A program made the translations under genes and the position numbers. A DNA stretch of 64,000 bases, taken from positions 4,898,001 to 4,962,000 of the forward strand of contig NC_009614.1 in NCBI RefSeq assembly GCF_000012825.1, written 5' to 3'. Numbering within the stretch: the stretch's first letter is position 1; every line of letters begins with the position of its first letter. Of the stretch, positions 9,484 through 17,679 are shown piece by piece. Below the pieces are notes generated by a model, which worked only from the letters and a program-made list of their open reading frames with translations, made no database searches and was not told the DNA's origin. The stretch comes from Phocaeicola vulgatus ATCC 8482. Its GTDB lineage: Bacteria > Bacteroidota > Bacteroidia > Bacteroidales > Bacteroidaceae.

Positions 9484-10308
9484 ATGAAGAAATATCCTTG
9501 TGTATTAAGTATAGCAGGATCCGATTGCAGCGGAGGAGCCGGCATACAGGCTGACCTGAAGACCATCTCCGCCTTGGGTGGTTATGCTGCGACAGCCATT
9601 ACTGCAATCACCGTACAGAACACTTTGGGAGTACGTGCCATACATCCCGTACCACCGGTATATGTACGTGGGCAGATAGAAGCCGTAATGGAAGATATCC
9701 GTCCGGATGCTGTTAAAATAGGTATGATTAATGATGTGGAAATAGTCGAGGCCATAGCCTCCTGCCTTCGTACATACCGACCCCGTTTCGTTGTGTTCGA
9801 TCCGGTCATGGTATCGACTAGCGGACACCGGCTGATAGAAGAGGACGCCATCAGTGCACTGACCCGGGAACTGATGCCTCTGGCCAGTCTGATTACGCCC
9901 AATCTGAGTGAGGCGGAAGTATTGACGGAACACTGCATAAGCAATGTGGACACAATGAAAGCTGCCGCATCGGAATTATTAAAATTCGGTTGCGGATCCG
10001 TTTTACTGAAAGGAGGACATTTGGAGGGCGACAAGATGTGCGATGTATTACAAACAGCTGGAGAAGACAAGCCTCATCTCTTTATCTCAGATAAGATAGA
10101 AAGCAAAAACACACACGGAACAGGATGTACTCTTTCTTCCGCCATTGCTACTTTTCTGGCACTGGGATATGATATGCCGCAGGCCGTAGAACATGCAAAA
10201 GCATATGTCACCAAAGGAATCCACGCCGGGAAAGACGTGCATATAGGCGAAGGACACGGCCCGCTGAATCACTTTTACGCACCTGTTCCGATGAAAACAA
10301 TGAAATAA
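9484..10308 (+). CDS. thiD: Hydroxymethylpyrimidine/phosphomethylpyrimidine kinase
   Basis: The 274-residue protein phosphorylates HMP to HMP-PP in thiamine synthesis, in the cytoplasm. It belongs to the ribokinase fold. Visible motifs are VLSIAGSDCSGGAGIQADLK at the N-terminus, AVKIGMI, VVFDPVMVSTSG, ITPNLSEAEVL, and the ATP/anion-hole motif THGTGCTLSSAIA. The ATG at 9484 was chosen over the in-frame ATG at 9418 because the family starts at this AGSD segment and the -7 box lies between the two. It stands alone here, without other thiamine genes, and no TPP riboswitch is visible. Confidence 0.93.
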   Translation: MKKYPCVLSIAGSDCSGGAGIQADLKTISALGGYAATAITAITVQNTLGVRAIHPVPPVYVRGQIEAVMEDIRPDAVKIGMINDVEIVEAIASCLRTYRPRFVVFDPVMVSTSGHRLIEEDAISALTRELMPLASLITPNLSEAEVLTEHCISNVDTMKAAASELLKFGCGSVLLKGGHLEGDKMCDVLQTAGEDKPHLFISDKIESKNTHGTGCTLSSAIATFLALGYDMPQAVEHAKAYVTKGIHAGKDVHIGEGHGPLNHFYAPVPMKTMK

Positions 10309-10397
10309 TTTGTCAATGTGCTAATTACCATGCGGTACATAATGCAGCATATTAGCAAATTGCCTCATTATTATTCCGTAGTTCCGAAAGAAATAAT

Positions 10398-10405
10398 TAA
10401 CTTTG
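10398..10405 (+). promoter_or_regulatory. -7 box for fabD
   Basis: TAACTTTG matches TAnnTTTG and is 29 bp before the fabD ATG. No -33 TTTG is found at the usual spacing. Confidence 0.45.
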
Positions 10406-10434
10406 CAACGTTTTTAAACCAAAATAGGAAAAAT

Positions 10435-11322
10435 ATGAAAGCATTTGTATTCCCCGGACAGGGAGCACAGTTTGTAGGTATGGGTAAAGACCTGTACGAA
10501 AACTCGGCTTTAGCCAAAGAACTTTTTGAAAAAGCAAACGACATTTTAGGATACCGTATCACAGACATCATGTTTGAAGGTACTGACGAAGACTTGCGCC
10601 AGACTAAAGTAACTCAGCCTGCCGTTTTTCTGCACTCGGTAATTTCCGCTCTTTGCATGGGTGATGATTTCAAACCTGAAATGACTGCCGGACACTCGCT
10701 GGGCGAATTTTCCGCATTGGTTGCAGCCGGAGCATTGTCTTTCGAAGATGGTCTGAAACTGGTTTATGCACGTGCTATGGCTATGCAGAAAGCTTGTGAG
10801 GCACAACCCTCTACGATGGCTGCCATCATTGCATTGCCTGACGAAAAAGTAGAGGAAATCTGTGAAGCGATTTCTAAAGAAGGAGAAGTGGTAGTGGCTG
10901 CCAATTATAACTGCCCGGGACAAATTGTCATCTCAGGTTCTATCGAAGGAATCAACAAGGCTTGCGAGCAAATGAAAGCTGCCGGTGCTAAACGTGCCCT
11001 GCCGCTGAAAGTGGGAGGCGCCTTCCACTCTCCGCTGATGAACCCCGCCAAAGTGGAACTGGAAGCTGCTATCAACGCTACTGAAATTCATACTCCGAAA
11101 TGCCCTGTATATCAGAACGTGGACGCTTTGCCTCACACAGATCCCGCTGAAATCAAGGCAAACCTGGTAGCTCAGCTCACCGCTTCCGTACGCTGGACCC
11201 AGACAGTGAAGAATATGGTTGCCGATGGTGCCGATGACTTTACCGAATGCGGACCGGGTGCTGTACTGCAAGGACTGATCAAGAAAATTGATGGATCGGT
11301 CAACGCACACGGTATTGCTTGA
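10435..11322 (+). CDS. fabD: Malonyl-CoA:ACP transacylase
   Basis: The 295-residue protein transfers malonyl groups from CoA to acyl carrier protein for fatty acid elongation. It has the N-terminal FPGQGAQFVGMG, the nucleophile elbow GHSLGEFSALVA (catalytic Ser about residue 90), the catalytic His in GGAFHSPLM and the conserved arginine region in LVYARAMAMQ. Length is typical. The upstream in-frame ATG at 10318 would add 39 residues unlike the family and lies ahead of the -7 box, so the ATG at 10435 was chosen. A strong terminator follows. No other fab gene is adjacent. Confidence 0.94.
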   Translation: MKAFVFPGQGAQFVGMGKDLYENSALAKELFEKANDILGYRITDIMFEGTDEDLRQTKVTQPAVFLHSVISALCMGDDFKPEMTAGHSLGEFSALVAAGALSFEDGLKLVYARAMAMQKACEAQPSTMAAIIALPDEKVEEICEAISKEGEVVVAANYNCPGQIVISGSIEGINKACEQMKAAGAKRALPLKVGGAFHSPLMNPAKVELEAAINATEIHTPKCPVYQNVDALPHTDPAEIKANLVAQLTASVRWTQTVKNMVADGADDFTECGPGAVLQGLIKKIDGSVNAHGIA

Positions 11323-11350
11323 TAAACAAAATTCAGTTATTATAAATTTT

Positions 11351-11393
11351 ATACGGATTACCGGAATATGCTGAGTAATCCGTATTTTTTTTA
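11351..11393 (+). terminator. Intrinsic terminator after fabD
   Basis: A perfect 11-bp stem pairs ATACGGATTAC (11351-11361) with GTAATCCGTAT (11375-11385) around a 13-nt loop and runs straight into eight T residues. Confidence 0.85.
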
Positions 11394-11415
11394 TGGCATT
11401 TCACAAAAATATTCG

Positions 11416-11423
11416 TAAGTTTG
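11416..11423 (+). promoter_or_regulatory. -7 box for the patatin-amylase pair
   Basis: TAAGTTTG fits TAnnTTTG, sits just after the fabD terminator and is 24 bp before the ATG at 11448. Confidence 0.4.
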
Positions 11424-11447
11424 TCGATATCTAAACGAGATCAGACT

Positions 11448-12233
11448 ATGAATGAATTTAAATATAACATTGGTTATGCCCTGAGCGGAGGATTTATAAA
11501 AGGATTTGCCCATTTGGGGATTATGCAGGCTTTGCATGAACATGGCATCAGGCCGGAAATACTTTCCGGAGTAAGTGCAGGTGCTCTTGCCGCTGTCTTC
11601 TATGCCGACGGCAAAGAGCCTTATCATATTGTTGAACTTTTTGAGCACCATTCATTCAAAGAACTGACCACTTTTTCTATCAACAAACAAGGTCTGCTGA
11701 AACTGGATAGTTTTATCGATTTCTTAAACAGCAACTTGGAGTCGAAAACGATAGAAGAACTAAAAATTCCCACTATTATTACCGCCACCGATTTGGATCA
11801 CGGACGCATCGTTTCTTTTAAAAAAGGGAAAATAGCCGAAAGACTGGCTGCTTCCTGCTGTATGCCTATCTTGTTTGCCCCCATACGCATCAACAATACA
11901 TATTATGTAGATGGAGGAATCTTGATGAACCTGCCGGTCAGCCCCATTCGCAAAGAATGCGAGAAAGTGATAGCACTCAATGTAGATCCGCTGGTAGCAG
12001 ATGAATATAGCAAGAATGTGGTAAGCATCGCACTCAGAGCCTATCATTTTATTTTCCAAGCCAATACACTGCCTCAAAAAGGGATTGCAGATTTGCTGAT
12101 CGAATCATACGGACTGGAAGAATACAGCAACAGAGAACTGGAAAGAGCCGAAGAGATATTCGAAAAAGGATACAATACGGCAACGGAACTCCTGGACAGA
12201 CTACTCCTGGAGAATGGAACAATTTGGAGATAA
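11448..12233 (+). CDS. Patatin-like phospholipase
   Basis: The 261-residue protein has the complete patatin catalytic set: a glycine-rich oxyanion loop in ALSGGFIKGFAHLG, the GxSxG nucleophile in LSGVSAGAL, and the catalytic Asp in VDGGILMNLP. There is no signal peptide or membrane helix, so it is probably a cytoplasmic or inner-membrane-associated serine lipase or acyl hydrolase acting on phospholipid. The ATG at 11448 is preferred over that at 11421, which would overlap the -7 box. It is followed after 15 bp by the GH13 amylase gene on the same strand; the functional link between the two is unclear. Confidence 0.88.
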   Translation: MNEFKYNIGYALSGGFIKGFAHLGIMQALHEHGIRPEILSGVSAGALAAVFYADGKEPYHIVELFEHHSFKELTTFSINKQGLLKLDSFIDFLNSNLESKTIEELKIPTIITATDLDHGRIVSFKKGKIAERLAASCCMPILFAPIRINNTYYVDGGILMNLPVSPIRKECEKVIALNVDPLVADEYSKNVVSIALRAYHFIFQANTLPQKGIADLLIESYGLEEYSNRELERAEEIFEKGYNTATELLDRLLLENGTIWR

Positions 12234-12248
12234 ACAAAAAAAAATAAA

Positions 12249-13946
12249 ATGGATACACAAGAAAAAATTATTATCTATCAGGTATTCACCCGTTTATTCG
12301 GGAACAACAGCCTGCGTTGTAAGCCTAATGGTTCTTTGGAGGAAAACGGTTGCGGAAAAATGGCCGATTTCACGACAAAGGCTTTAAACGAGATCAAAAC
12401 ACTGGGTGCTACACATATTTGGTATACAGGTATCATTGAACATGCTACCCAAACCAATTATACCCGCTATGGCATCAAACCCGATCATCCCGCAGTAGTA
12501 AAAGGAAAGGCCGGATCACCGTATGCCATCAAGGATTATTATGATGTAGACCCTGATTTGGCAACCAGTATCCCGGACCGTATGAAAGAGTTCGAGAATC
12601 TGGTAACACGAAGCCACAAAGCCGGATTGAAGGTCATCATTGATTTTGTCCCCAACCATGTAGCCCGCCAATATGGTTCAGACGCCAAGCCTGAAGGAGT
12701 AACCGATTTGGGTGAGAAAGATGATGTGACAAAAGCTTTCAGCCCCAACAATAATTTCTATTATATTCCCGATACAAAGCTGGAAGGCAATATTGACCTG
12801 CACCGTGGCGCAGCGGAACCTTACATAGAGTTTCCGGCAAAAGCAACCGGTAATGACCGTTTTGACGCATGGCCCAACTCCAATGACTGGTATGAAACTG
12901 TGAAACTGAATTATGGTATAGACTACTTGAACGGTCATAGCCGCCACTTCGAACCGATTCCGGACACATGGGTGAAGATGCGTGACATCCTACTGTTCTG
13001 GTCTGCCAAAGGCATTGACGGATTCCGCTGTGATATGGCAGAAATGGTTCCTGTAGAATTCTGGGGATGGGTGATTCCGCAAATCAAAGCTGAACATCCG
13101 AAACTGATCTTTATCGCCGAGGTCTATAATCCGGGAGAATACAGAAATTATCTGTTCAATGGCAAATTCGACTATTTATATGACAAAGTAGGTCTGTATG
13201 ATACACTACGTGCCATTACCTGCGGATGGGAATCGGCAACTGCTATTCCACAACGCTGGCAAAGCTTGGGAGGTATTGAAAAACGAATGCTCAATTTCCT
13301 GGAAAATCATGACGAGCAGCGCATAGCTTCCGATTATTTTGCCGGAAACGGCTCAAAAGCCATCCCCGCAATGATTGTATCGGCTTGCATGAATACCAAT
13401 CCGGTCATGATTTACTTCGGGCAGGAATTGGGAGAACATGGCATGGATACGGAAGGTTTCAGCGGGCGTGACGGAAGAACTACCATCTTTGATTACTGGA
13501 GTGTGGACAGCATACGCCGCTGGCGCAATGGAGGCAAGTTTGACAATAAATTCCTGAATGAGGATGAAAAGCAATTGAAACAATTCTATACCCGTCTGCT
13601 GAATATATGCAACAGTGAAAAAGCCATACGGGAAGGTGTGTTCTTTGACTTAACCTATGCCAATCTGGCCGGATGGGTATTTAACGAACATAAACAATAC
13701 GCCTTTTTACGAAAACAGGATGATGAACTGATATTAATTATGGTTAACTTTGACTCCATACCGGCACGTTCAGCCGTCAATATTCCGCAACATGCGTTTG
13801 ATTATTTAGGCATCCATCGTTATGGAGAATATGAGGCAACCGAATTGCTGACCGGAAACACAGAGAAGCTGACTCTTATGCCGGACAAAACAACTCCCGT
13901 ATTACTAGATGGAATGAATGGAAAAATTCTGAAATTCAAGCTATAG
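12249..13946 (+). CDS. GH13 alpha-amylase family glycosidase, cytoplasmic
   Basis: The 565-residue protein carries the four conserved GH13 regions in order: VIIDFVPNHV, GIDGFRCDMAEMVP (nucleophile Asp), LIFIAEVYNPG (acid/base Glu) and NFLENHDEQR (transition-state Asp). A C-terminal beta domain follows (LIMVNFDSIP). No signal peptide is seen, so it should work in the cytoplasm on maltodextrin or glycogen, unlike the secreted SusG-type enzymes. No SusC/D pair is nearby, so this is not a polysaccharide utilisation locus. It follows the patatin gene by 15 bp. Exact specificity (amylase, maltogenic enzyme or transferase) is not determinable. Confidence 0.88.
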   Translation: MDTQEKIIIYQVFTRLFGNNSLRCKPNGSLEENGCGKMADFTTKALNEIKTLGATHIWYTGIIEHATQTNYTRYGIKPDHPAVVKGKAGSPYAIKDYYDVDPDLATSIPDRMKEFENLVTRSHKAGLKVIIDFVPNHVARQYGSDAKPEGVTDLGEKDDVTKAFSPNNNFYYIPDTKLEGNIDLHRGAAEPYIEFPAKATGNDRFDAWPNSNDWYETVKLNYGIDYLNGHSRHFEPIPDTWVKMRDILLFWSAKGIDGFRCDMAEMVPVEFWGWVIPQIKAEHPKLIFIAEVYNPGEYRNYLFNGKFDYLYDKVGLYDTLRAITCGWESATAIPQRWQSLGGIEKRMLNFLENHDEQRIASDYFAGNGSKAIPAMIVSACMNTNPVMIYFGQELGEHGMDTEGFSGRDGRTTIFDYWSVDSIRRWRNGGKFDNKFLNEDEKQLKQFYTRLLNICNSEKAIREGVFFDLTYANLAGWVFNEHKQYAFLRKQDDELILIMVNFDSIPARSAVNIPQHAFDYLGIHRYGEYEATELLTGNTEKLTLMPDKTTPVLLDGMNGKILKFKL

Positions 13947-13952
13947 TTTCCC

Positions 13953-14030
13953 ACCACAGATTACTCAGATTAACACAGATACAGATTGAAATAAGCAATA
14001 AATCGTATTTCAATCTGTGTAATCTGTGGT
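13953..14030. repeat. Inverted repeat between convergent genes, REP-like
   Basis: The right arm 14006-14030 is the reverse complement of the left arm, except that the left arm (13953-13993) has 16 extra bases in its middle. Outer pairing is ACCACAGATTAC, inner pairing ACAGATTGAAATA. The left arm contains four successive CAGAT(T) units. It sits between the stops of the amylase gene and the converging HpaII-like gene and could stop transcription from both sides, although no long T tract follows. Confidence 0.7.
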
Positions 14031-14074
14031 AAAAAACATTTTAACTCTAGGAAAATACAAATTCCTTCATTGTC

Positions 14075-15163
14075 CTATCTCTTCAACAGACCGATTTTCA
14101 AGTTCAGCTTAAAATAATAGACTCCGTTCTCACGTTCCAGATATCCGTATTTATCTTTTTCAGTAGAACTTTTCTCAAACCGGGAATTAACAAACAGGAA
14201 ATCGGCAAATACCTGACGGTCAGCCTTCTGATAACAAAGTACCTCTCCATTACCATTTACAAACAGAAAACCGGATATGGCAGAATCTATCCCATTAAAT
14301 ATCTTGGCAGGACGCATTCCTAAAGCCAAAGCCATAAGAAACTGCTTCATCTTATATTCATAATAACTATGCTTATGGATCAATTCATCCTTTATTTTCA
14401 ACGGATTGATTTGTTTGATTGCTTCTGTCAGGTCACTAACTTTGGATATACCATCCAAATGCATGACACGCAACATCTCGCCCAACATACGGGGAAAATG
14501 AAGATCTATCATGCAAAGATTACTACGGAATACCTTATCGGCCACATCATTATATTTTAAGATTCCTCCCAAGCGTTCTATCATCAACATACGTCCTGCC
14601 ACATCATCTTCTTCACCAAAAGCATTAATTTTGTTTACGGTAGGAGTAGCGAATTTAACACCTGTCTGCTCAAACTTCAAATTGGCGGTACGCCCTCCAT
14701 CCAACAACGGGAACATAGTTCCCAAACGGGAACGAACGCAAAAACCTACCAACGGAGCCTCTATACTGTAAAAAGCAACATAGAAATCAGTACGGTCATC
14801 CGTCTTTGCTTCCAAGTCATAAATGGCGACTTCATCTAAAAATTCTTCTACACCGTCGGGAGACATCACATCATTCTCTCGGCTCTCTTTGACAGCAGCA
14901 AAAACCAACTCTGCCACAGCCGCAAAATCCTCACGAGGTATCTGCTTATCTATCTTTTCCCCACAAATACGTACGGTCGCCTCATCCTCCAGAATATAAC
15001 GGCGTGTCCCGTCATGTTCCTCACGCTGTACCATCGCCACAGGAAGCTTTTGCACTTCATTCCTTTTCACATCAGGCGTACCTGCATACACATATCCGTC
15101 CGCTAACAAGCGGAAAAAGGCGTAAAGCTCGCCCCACTCTCTCTTTGTCGCTTCAAATGCCAT
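14075..15163 (-). CDS. HpaII-family restriction-endonuclease-like protein, solitary
   Basis: The 362-residue protein resembles, from memory, HpaII-family type II endonucleases (HpaII is about 358 residues). The similarities are the N-terminal EWGELYAFFRLLADG and a central block D126...GFCVRS...PLLDGG. In related PD-(D/E)xK enzymes this block reads like D...GFSIKS...TLLN. At the position where I expect the catalytic Lys, this protein has Arg144. No methyltransferase or other restriction gene is adjacent, so a classical restriction-modification role is doubtful. A -7 box lies 43 bp upstream. The family call is moderate; the loss of catalysis is an inference that needs an alignment. Confidence 0.6.
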   Translation of the reverse strand: MAFEATKREWGELYAFFRLLADGYVYAGTPDVKRNEVQKLPVAMVQREEHDGTRRYILEDEATVRICGEKIDKQIPREDFAAVAELVFAAVKESRENDVMSPDGVEEFLDEVAIYDLEAKTDDRTDFYVAFYSIEAPLVGFCVRSRLGTMFPLLDGGRTANLKFEQTGVKFATPTVNKINAFGEEDDVAGRMLMIERLGGILKYNDVADKVFRSNLCMIDLHFPRMLGEMLRVMHLDGISKVSDLTEAIKQINPLKIKDELIHKHSYYEYKMKQFLMALALGMRPAKIFNGIDSAISGFLFVNGNGEVLCYQKADRQVFADFLFVNSRFEKSSTEKDKYGYLERENGVYYFKLNLKIGLLKR

Positions 15164-15206
15164 ATATTTTCTCTTTTTACTATCGTCTGCTATTTTTTAA
15201 CGGCTG

Positions 15207-15214
15207 CAAAGATA
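15207..15214 (-). promoter_or_regulatory. -7 box for the HpaII-like gene
   Basis: On the - strand this reads TATCTTTG, an exact TAnnTTTG match, 43 bp before the ATG at 15163. Confidence 0.5.
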
Positions 15215-15297
15215 CGCAAAAGAAGTCTTAAAAAACAGGTTTTCGAGAAACGCAAATATTAAACAATGTTATATAGCATACTTTTTAAGTCTGATTA

Positions 15298-15328
15298 TTT
15301 GCTATTTTCCAAAAAGTCCGTACCTTTG
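15298..15328 (+). promoter_or_regulatory. Promoter of an intergenic small RNA
   Basis: TTTG at 15298-15301 and TACCTTTG at 15321-15328 are separated by 19 bp, among the closest matches to the Bacteroidetes sigma consensus in this window. The predicted start of transcription is about 15334, more than 300 bp from the next gene start but only about 50 bp from a terminator. Confidence 0.75.
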
Positions 15329-15333
15329 CAATG

Positions 15334-15396
15334 TGTTTTTCATAGTATTAGATTTAAGGTTAACAAAGGTTGGAGCAAGGCGTTGCTCCTTTTTTA
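15334..15396 (+). ncRNA. Small RNA candidate, about 63 nt
   Basis: A strong promoter at 15298-15328 is followed by about 38 nt of unstructured, U-rich RNA (TTTTTCATAGTATTAGATTT and so on). Then comes a perfect 7-bp hairpin GGAGCAA-GGCG-TTGCTCC (15372-15389) and seven T residues. Promoter, body and intrinsic terminator fit together as a free-standing transcript, with no room for a sensible coding region. The single-stranded 5' part would be the natural seed for pairing with mRNAs. Its target and any family membership are unknown. The remaining gap to the next gene (15397-15663) shows only short frames that I do not trust. Confidence 0.7.
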
Positions 15397-15663
15397 TTTT
15401 ATCCCCCTTACTTTTACGATAAAACAAGTATTTCTTTTAATCCAGAAACCTCGACCTATCTTCAATCGTTCTCAACAGAATCCCTCCGACAGGATAATCA
15501 GGTAGAAATTTATGAAGGGAATGCGGATGTGATTTACGTTCCAATCGAACCGATGAATTAGCATTTATCAACAAATGTATCACAAATCACTGCATTTCCA
15601 TAAACCTGTTCCTTATCCGGTTTGTTCTAAATGGCAAAGACAATCTTTATAAATGATAGAATC

Positions 15664-16722
15664 ATGAAATTAAAAAAAGGAAGTATTGCATTACTAACAT
15701 TGGCAGGTATGTTCTATATGAGCGTACAAAAAGCGGATGCATGCACGCGTGCCGTCTATATCGGACCGGACCATATGGTAGTAACCGGACGTACAATGGA
15801 CTGGAAAGAAGATATTATGAGTAATATCTATGTTTTCCCCAGAGGAATACAACGTGCAGGATATAATAAAGAAAATGCCGTGAAATGGACTTCAAAATAC
15901 GGCAGCGTCATTGCAACAGGATATGATATAGGTACGTGTGACGGAATGAATGAAAAAGGATTGGTTGCCAGTCTGTTATTTTTGCCAGAATCCGTCTTTG
16001 ACCGTCCGGGAGATACACGTCCTGTCATGGGAATCAGCATATGGACACAATATGTACTGGACAATTTTGCCACCGTACATGAAGCTGTTGAGGAGCTGAA
16101 AAAAGAATCATTCCGCATTGATGCTCCCCACATGCCCAACGGTTCAGCTTCCACTCTTCACCTGGCTATTACAGATGAAACAGGAAATACAGCGGTTTTG
16201 GAATATCTGGACGGGAATTTAAGCATACACGAAGGAAAAGAATTCCAAGTGATGACCAATTCTCCACGATATGATTATCAGTTGGCTATCAATGATTACT
16301 GGAAAGAAGTAGGAGGATTGCAAATGCTGCCGGGCACGAACCGTTCCAGCGACCGCTTTGTGCGTGCCTCTTTTTATATACATGCAATCCCTCAGACTCC
16401 GGACGCTAAAATAGCTGTACCCAGTGTACTCAGTGTGATGCGTAATGTATCTGTCCCTTTCGGAATTACCACACCGGACAAACCTCATATATCTTCCACC
16501 CGCTGGCGTTCTGTATCCGATCAGAAGAATAAAATATATTATTTTGAATCGGTCATGACTCCTAATCTGTTTTGGTTGGATTTGAAGAAAATCGACTTCA
16601 GTCCCAAAGCCGGAATCAAGAAACTGCCCCTCACCAACGGAAAGATTTATGCAGGAGATGCTGTAAAAGATTTAAAAGACAGCGACTCATTTGTATTCTT
16701 ATTCCAAACCCCTGTGATGTAA
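15664..16722 (+). CDS. Choloylglycine hydrolase family protein (bile salt hydrolase / penicillin V acylase-like)
   Basis: The 352-residue precursor has a signal peptide (MKLKK, a hydrophobic core, then ADA) ending exactly before Cys27 in CTRAVY. In this Ntn-hydrolase family the mature N-terminal Cys is the nucleophile, so signal cleavage itself would generate the active enzyme in the periplasm. Other family residues are visible: GRTMDW (Arg and Asp near the nucleophile), the Asn in TNSPRYDYQ and the Arg in GTNRSSDRFVRA. It probably cleaves amide bonds of conjugated bile acids or related N-acyl amides; substrate choice cannot be read. The ATG at 15664 is preferred to 15631 because it starts the signal peptide. 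Confidence 0.85.
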   Translation: MKLKKGSIALLTLAGMFYMSVQKADACTRAVYIGPDHMVVTGRTMDWKEDIMSNIYVFPRGIQRAGYNKENAVKWTSKYGSVIATGYDIGTCDGMNEKGLVASLLFLPESVFDRPGDTRPVMGISIWTQYVLDNFATVHEAVEELKKESFRIDAPHMPNGSASTLHLAITDETGNTAVLEYLDGNLSIHEGKEFQVMTNSPRYDYQLAINDYWKEVGGLQMLPGTNRSSDRFVRASFYIHAIPQTPDAKIAVPSVLSVMRNVSVPFGITTPDKPHISSTRWRSVSDQKNKIYYFESVMTPNLFWLDLKKIDFSPKAGIKKLPLTNGKIYAGDAVKDLKDSDSFVFLFQTPVM

Positions 16723-16738
16723 AACAGTAAAAATCAAT

Positions 16739-16795
16739 ATGACGTTCATGCCTCATTAAAATCGGTTAAGAGCCTCGTGAACGTCATACTTTTCT
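16739..16795 (+). terminator. Terminator-like hairpin after the choloylglycine hydrolase gene
   Basis: A 10-bp perfect stem pairs ATGACGTTCA (16739-16748) with TGAACGTCAT (16778-16787) and is followed by ACTTTTCT. The loop is long (29 nt) and the T tract short, so efficiency is uncertain. Confidence 0.55.
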
Positions 16796-16901
16796 GCAAA
16801 AGTACTCCCCTCCGGCATTGAGTATCTTTTAAAATTCGTTGTTTTATAATAATACAAAAGCAATCATTTCCTCTCTGCTTCCTTATTACAAAAGAATAAT
16901 T

Positions 16902-16909
16902 TATCTTTG
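16902..16909 (+). promoter_or_regulatory. -7 box for the AlaX-like gene
   Basis: TATCTTTG is an exact TAnnTTTG match 48 bp before the ATG at 16957. Confidence 0.5.
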
Positions 16910-16956
16910 AACGGATTTTAATATCCCATCAAAATCAGAACAAAAATAAAATAACT

Positions 16957-17415
16957 ATGGAACAACCATCACTCAACGACCATAATAAACAGGAATACCC
17001 TCCCATGCATACTACAGAGCATGTCATAAACAGGACAATGGTCAATCTTTTCGGATGCGGACGGGCAATATCCGCCCATATAGAACGCAAAAAAAGCAAG
17101 CTGGATTTTGCGCTGCAAACCTGTCCGGAAGAAGCGGATATTATAAGAATAGAAAACACCGTAAACGAAGTATTGCGAAGAAATTTGCCCGTTACAATGG
17201 AATTTATCTCTCAAGAGGAAGCTATAGGGCGCTTTGACATGAAACGTTTACCGGAAAAAGCTTCCGAAACCGTACGGATTGTAAAAGTCGGCGATTACGA
17301 CGAATGCCTCTGTATAGGTCAACACGTGAAAAATACGTCCGAAATAGGTACATTTAAAATTATAAGCCACGACTATAAAGACGGAATCTTCCGTATGCGG
17401 TTCAAGCTGATATAG
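16957..17415 (+). CDS. AlaX-like tRNA editing domain protein (tRNA_SAD)
   Basis: The 152-residue protein has the zinc-binding pattern of the second additional domain of alanyl/threonyl-tRNA synthetases and of free-standing AlaX proteins: HTTEH (His18 and His22) and CIGQH (Cys119 and His123). The segment ISAHIERKKSKLDF is in the place of the usual S-x-HI-x-G/D region. Its length fits the short AlaX class, which hydrolyses mischarged tRNA(Ala) in trans; that activity is known for the family, not shown here. It has its own -7 box and no cotranscribed partner. It would be cytoplasmic. Confidence 0.72.
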   Translation: MEQPSLNDHNKQEYPPMHTTEHVINRTMVNLFGCGRAISAHIERKKSKLDFALQTCPEEADIIRIENTVNEVLRRNLPVTMEFISQEEAIGRFDMKRLPEKASETVRIVKVGDYDECLCIGQHVKNTSEIGTFKIISHDYKDGIFRMRFKLI

Positions 17416-17503
17416 AACAACTGTCAATCTGTCCCCCTAAAATTACAAATTGGCAGTAGCCTTGACAATCAAATGTTTAAAGAGGCTTACCAACTTTTAA
17501 TGC

Positions 17504-17589
17504 AAAGGTTTTAATCTTTAAGAAAACCTTTATAGGTTTAAAAGAGTGCAATATAAACCGCATATCATCGAACTAATGGTATGCGGTTT
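17504..17589 (+). promoter_or_regulatory. Structured region upstream of hsp20 with competing hairpins
   Basis: Three perfect inverted repeats are packed here. AAAGGTTTT (17504-17512) pairs with AAAACCTTT (17523-17531). AAACCT (17524-17529) can instead pair with AGGTTT (17534-17539), so the first two are mutually exclusive. AAACCGCATA (17555-17564) pairs with TATGCGGTTT (17580-17589). No clear TAnnTTTG box lies between them and the hsp20 start. They could be an RNA leader controlling heat-shock expression or an operator. Confidence 0.5.
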
Positions 17590-17679
17590 GCATTATGGAT
17601 AGTGAATGACAAAGCCGAAAGGTGAAGGAATTCAGAAATAAACAAAATGTTTAACCAAAACCTATAGGAGATTAAGATT

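Noticed and set aside
9418-9484. TPP riboswitch ahead of thiD
   Set aside because: The -7 box lies 28 bp before the ATG, leaving no space for the aptamer, and no thi-box-like sequence is seen.
15370-15561. Short protein ending in QVEIYEGNADVIYVPIEPMN
   Set aside because: The ending looks protein-like, but the frame begins inside the small RNA terminator and has no start site; at most a gene remnant.
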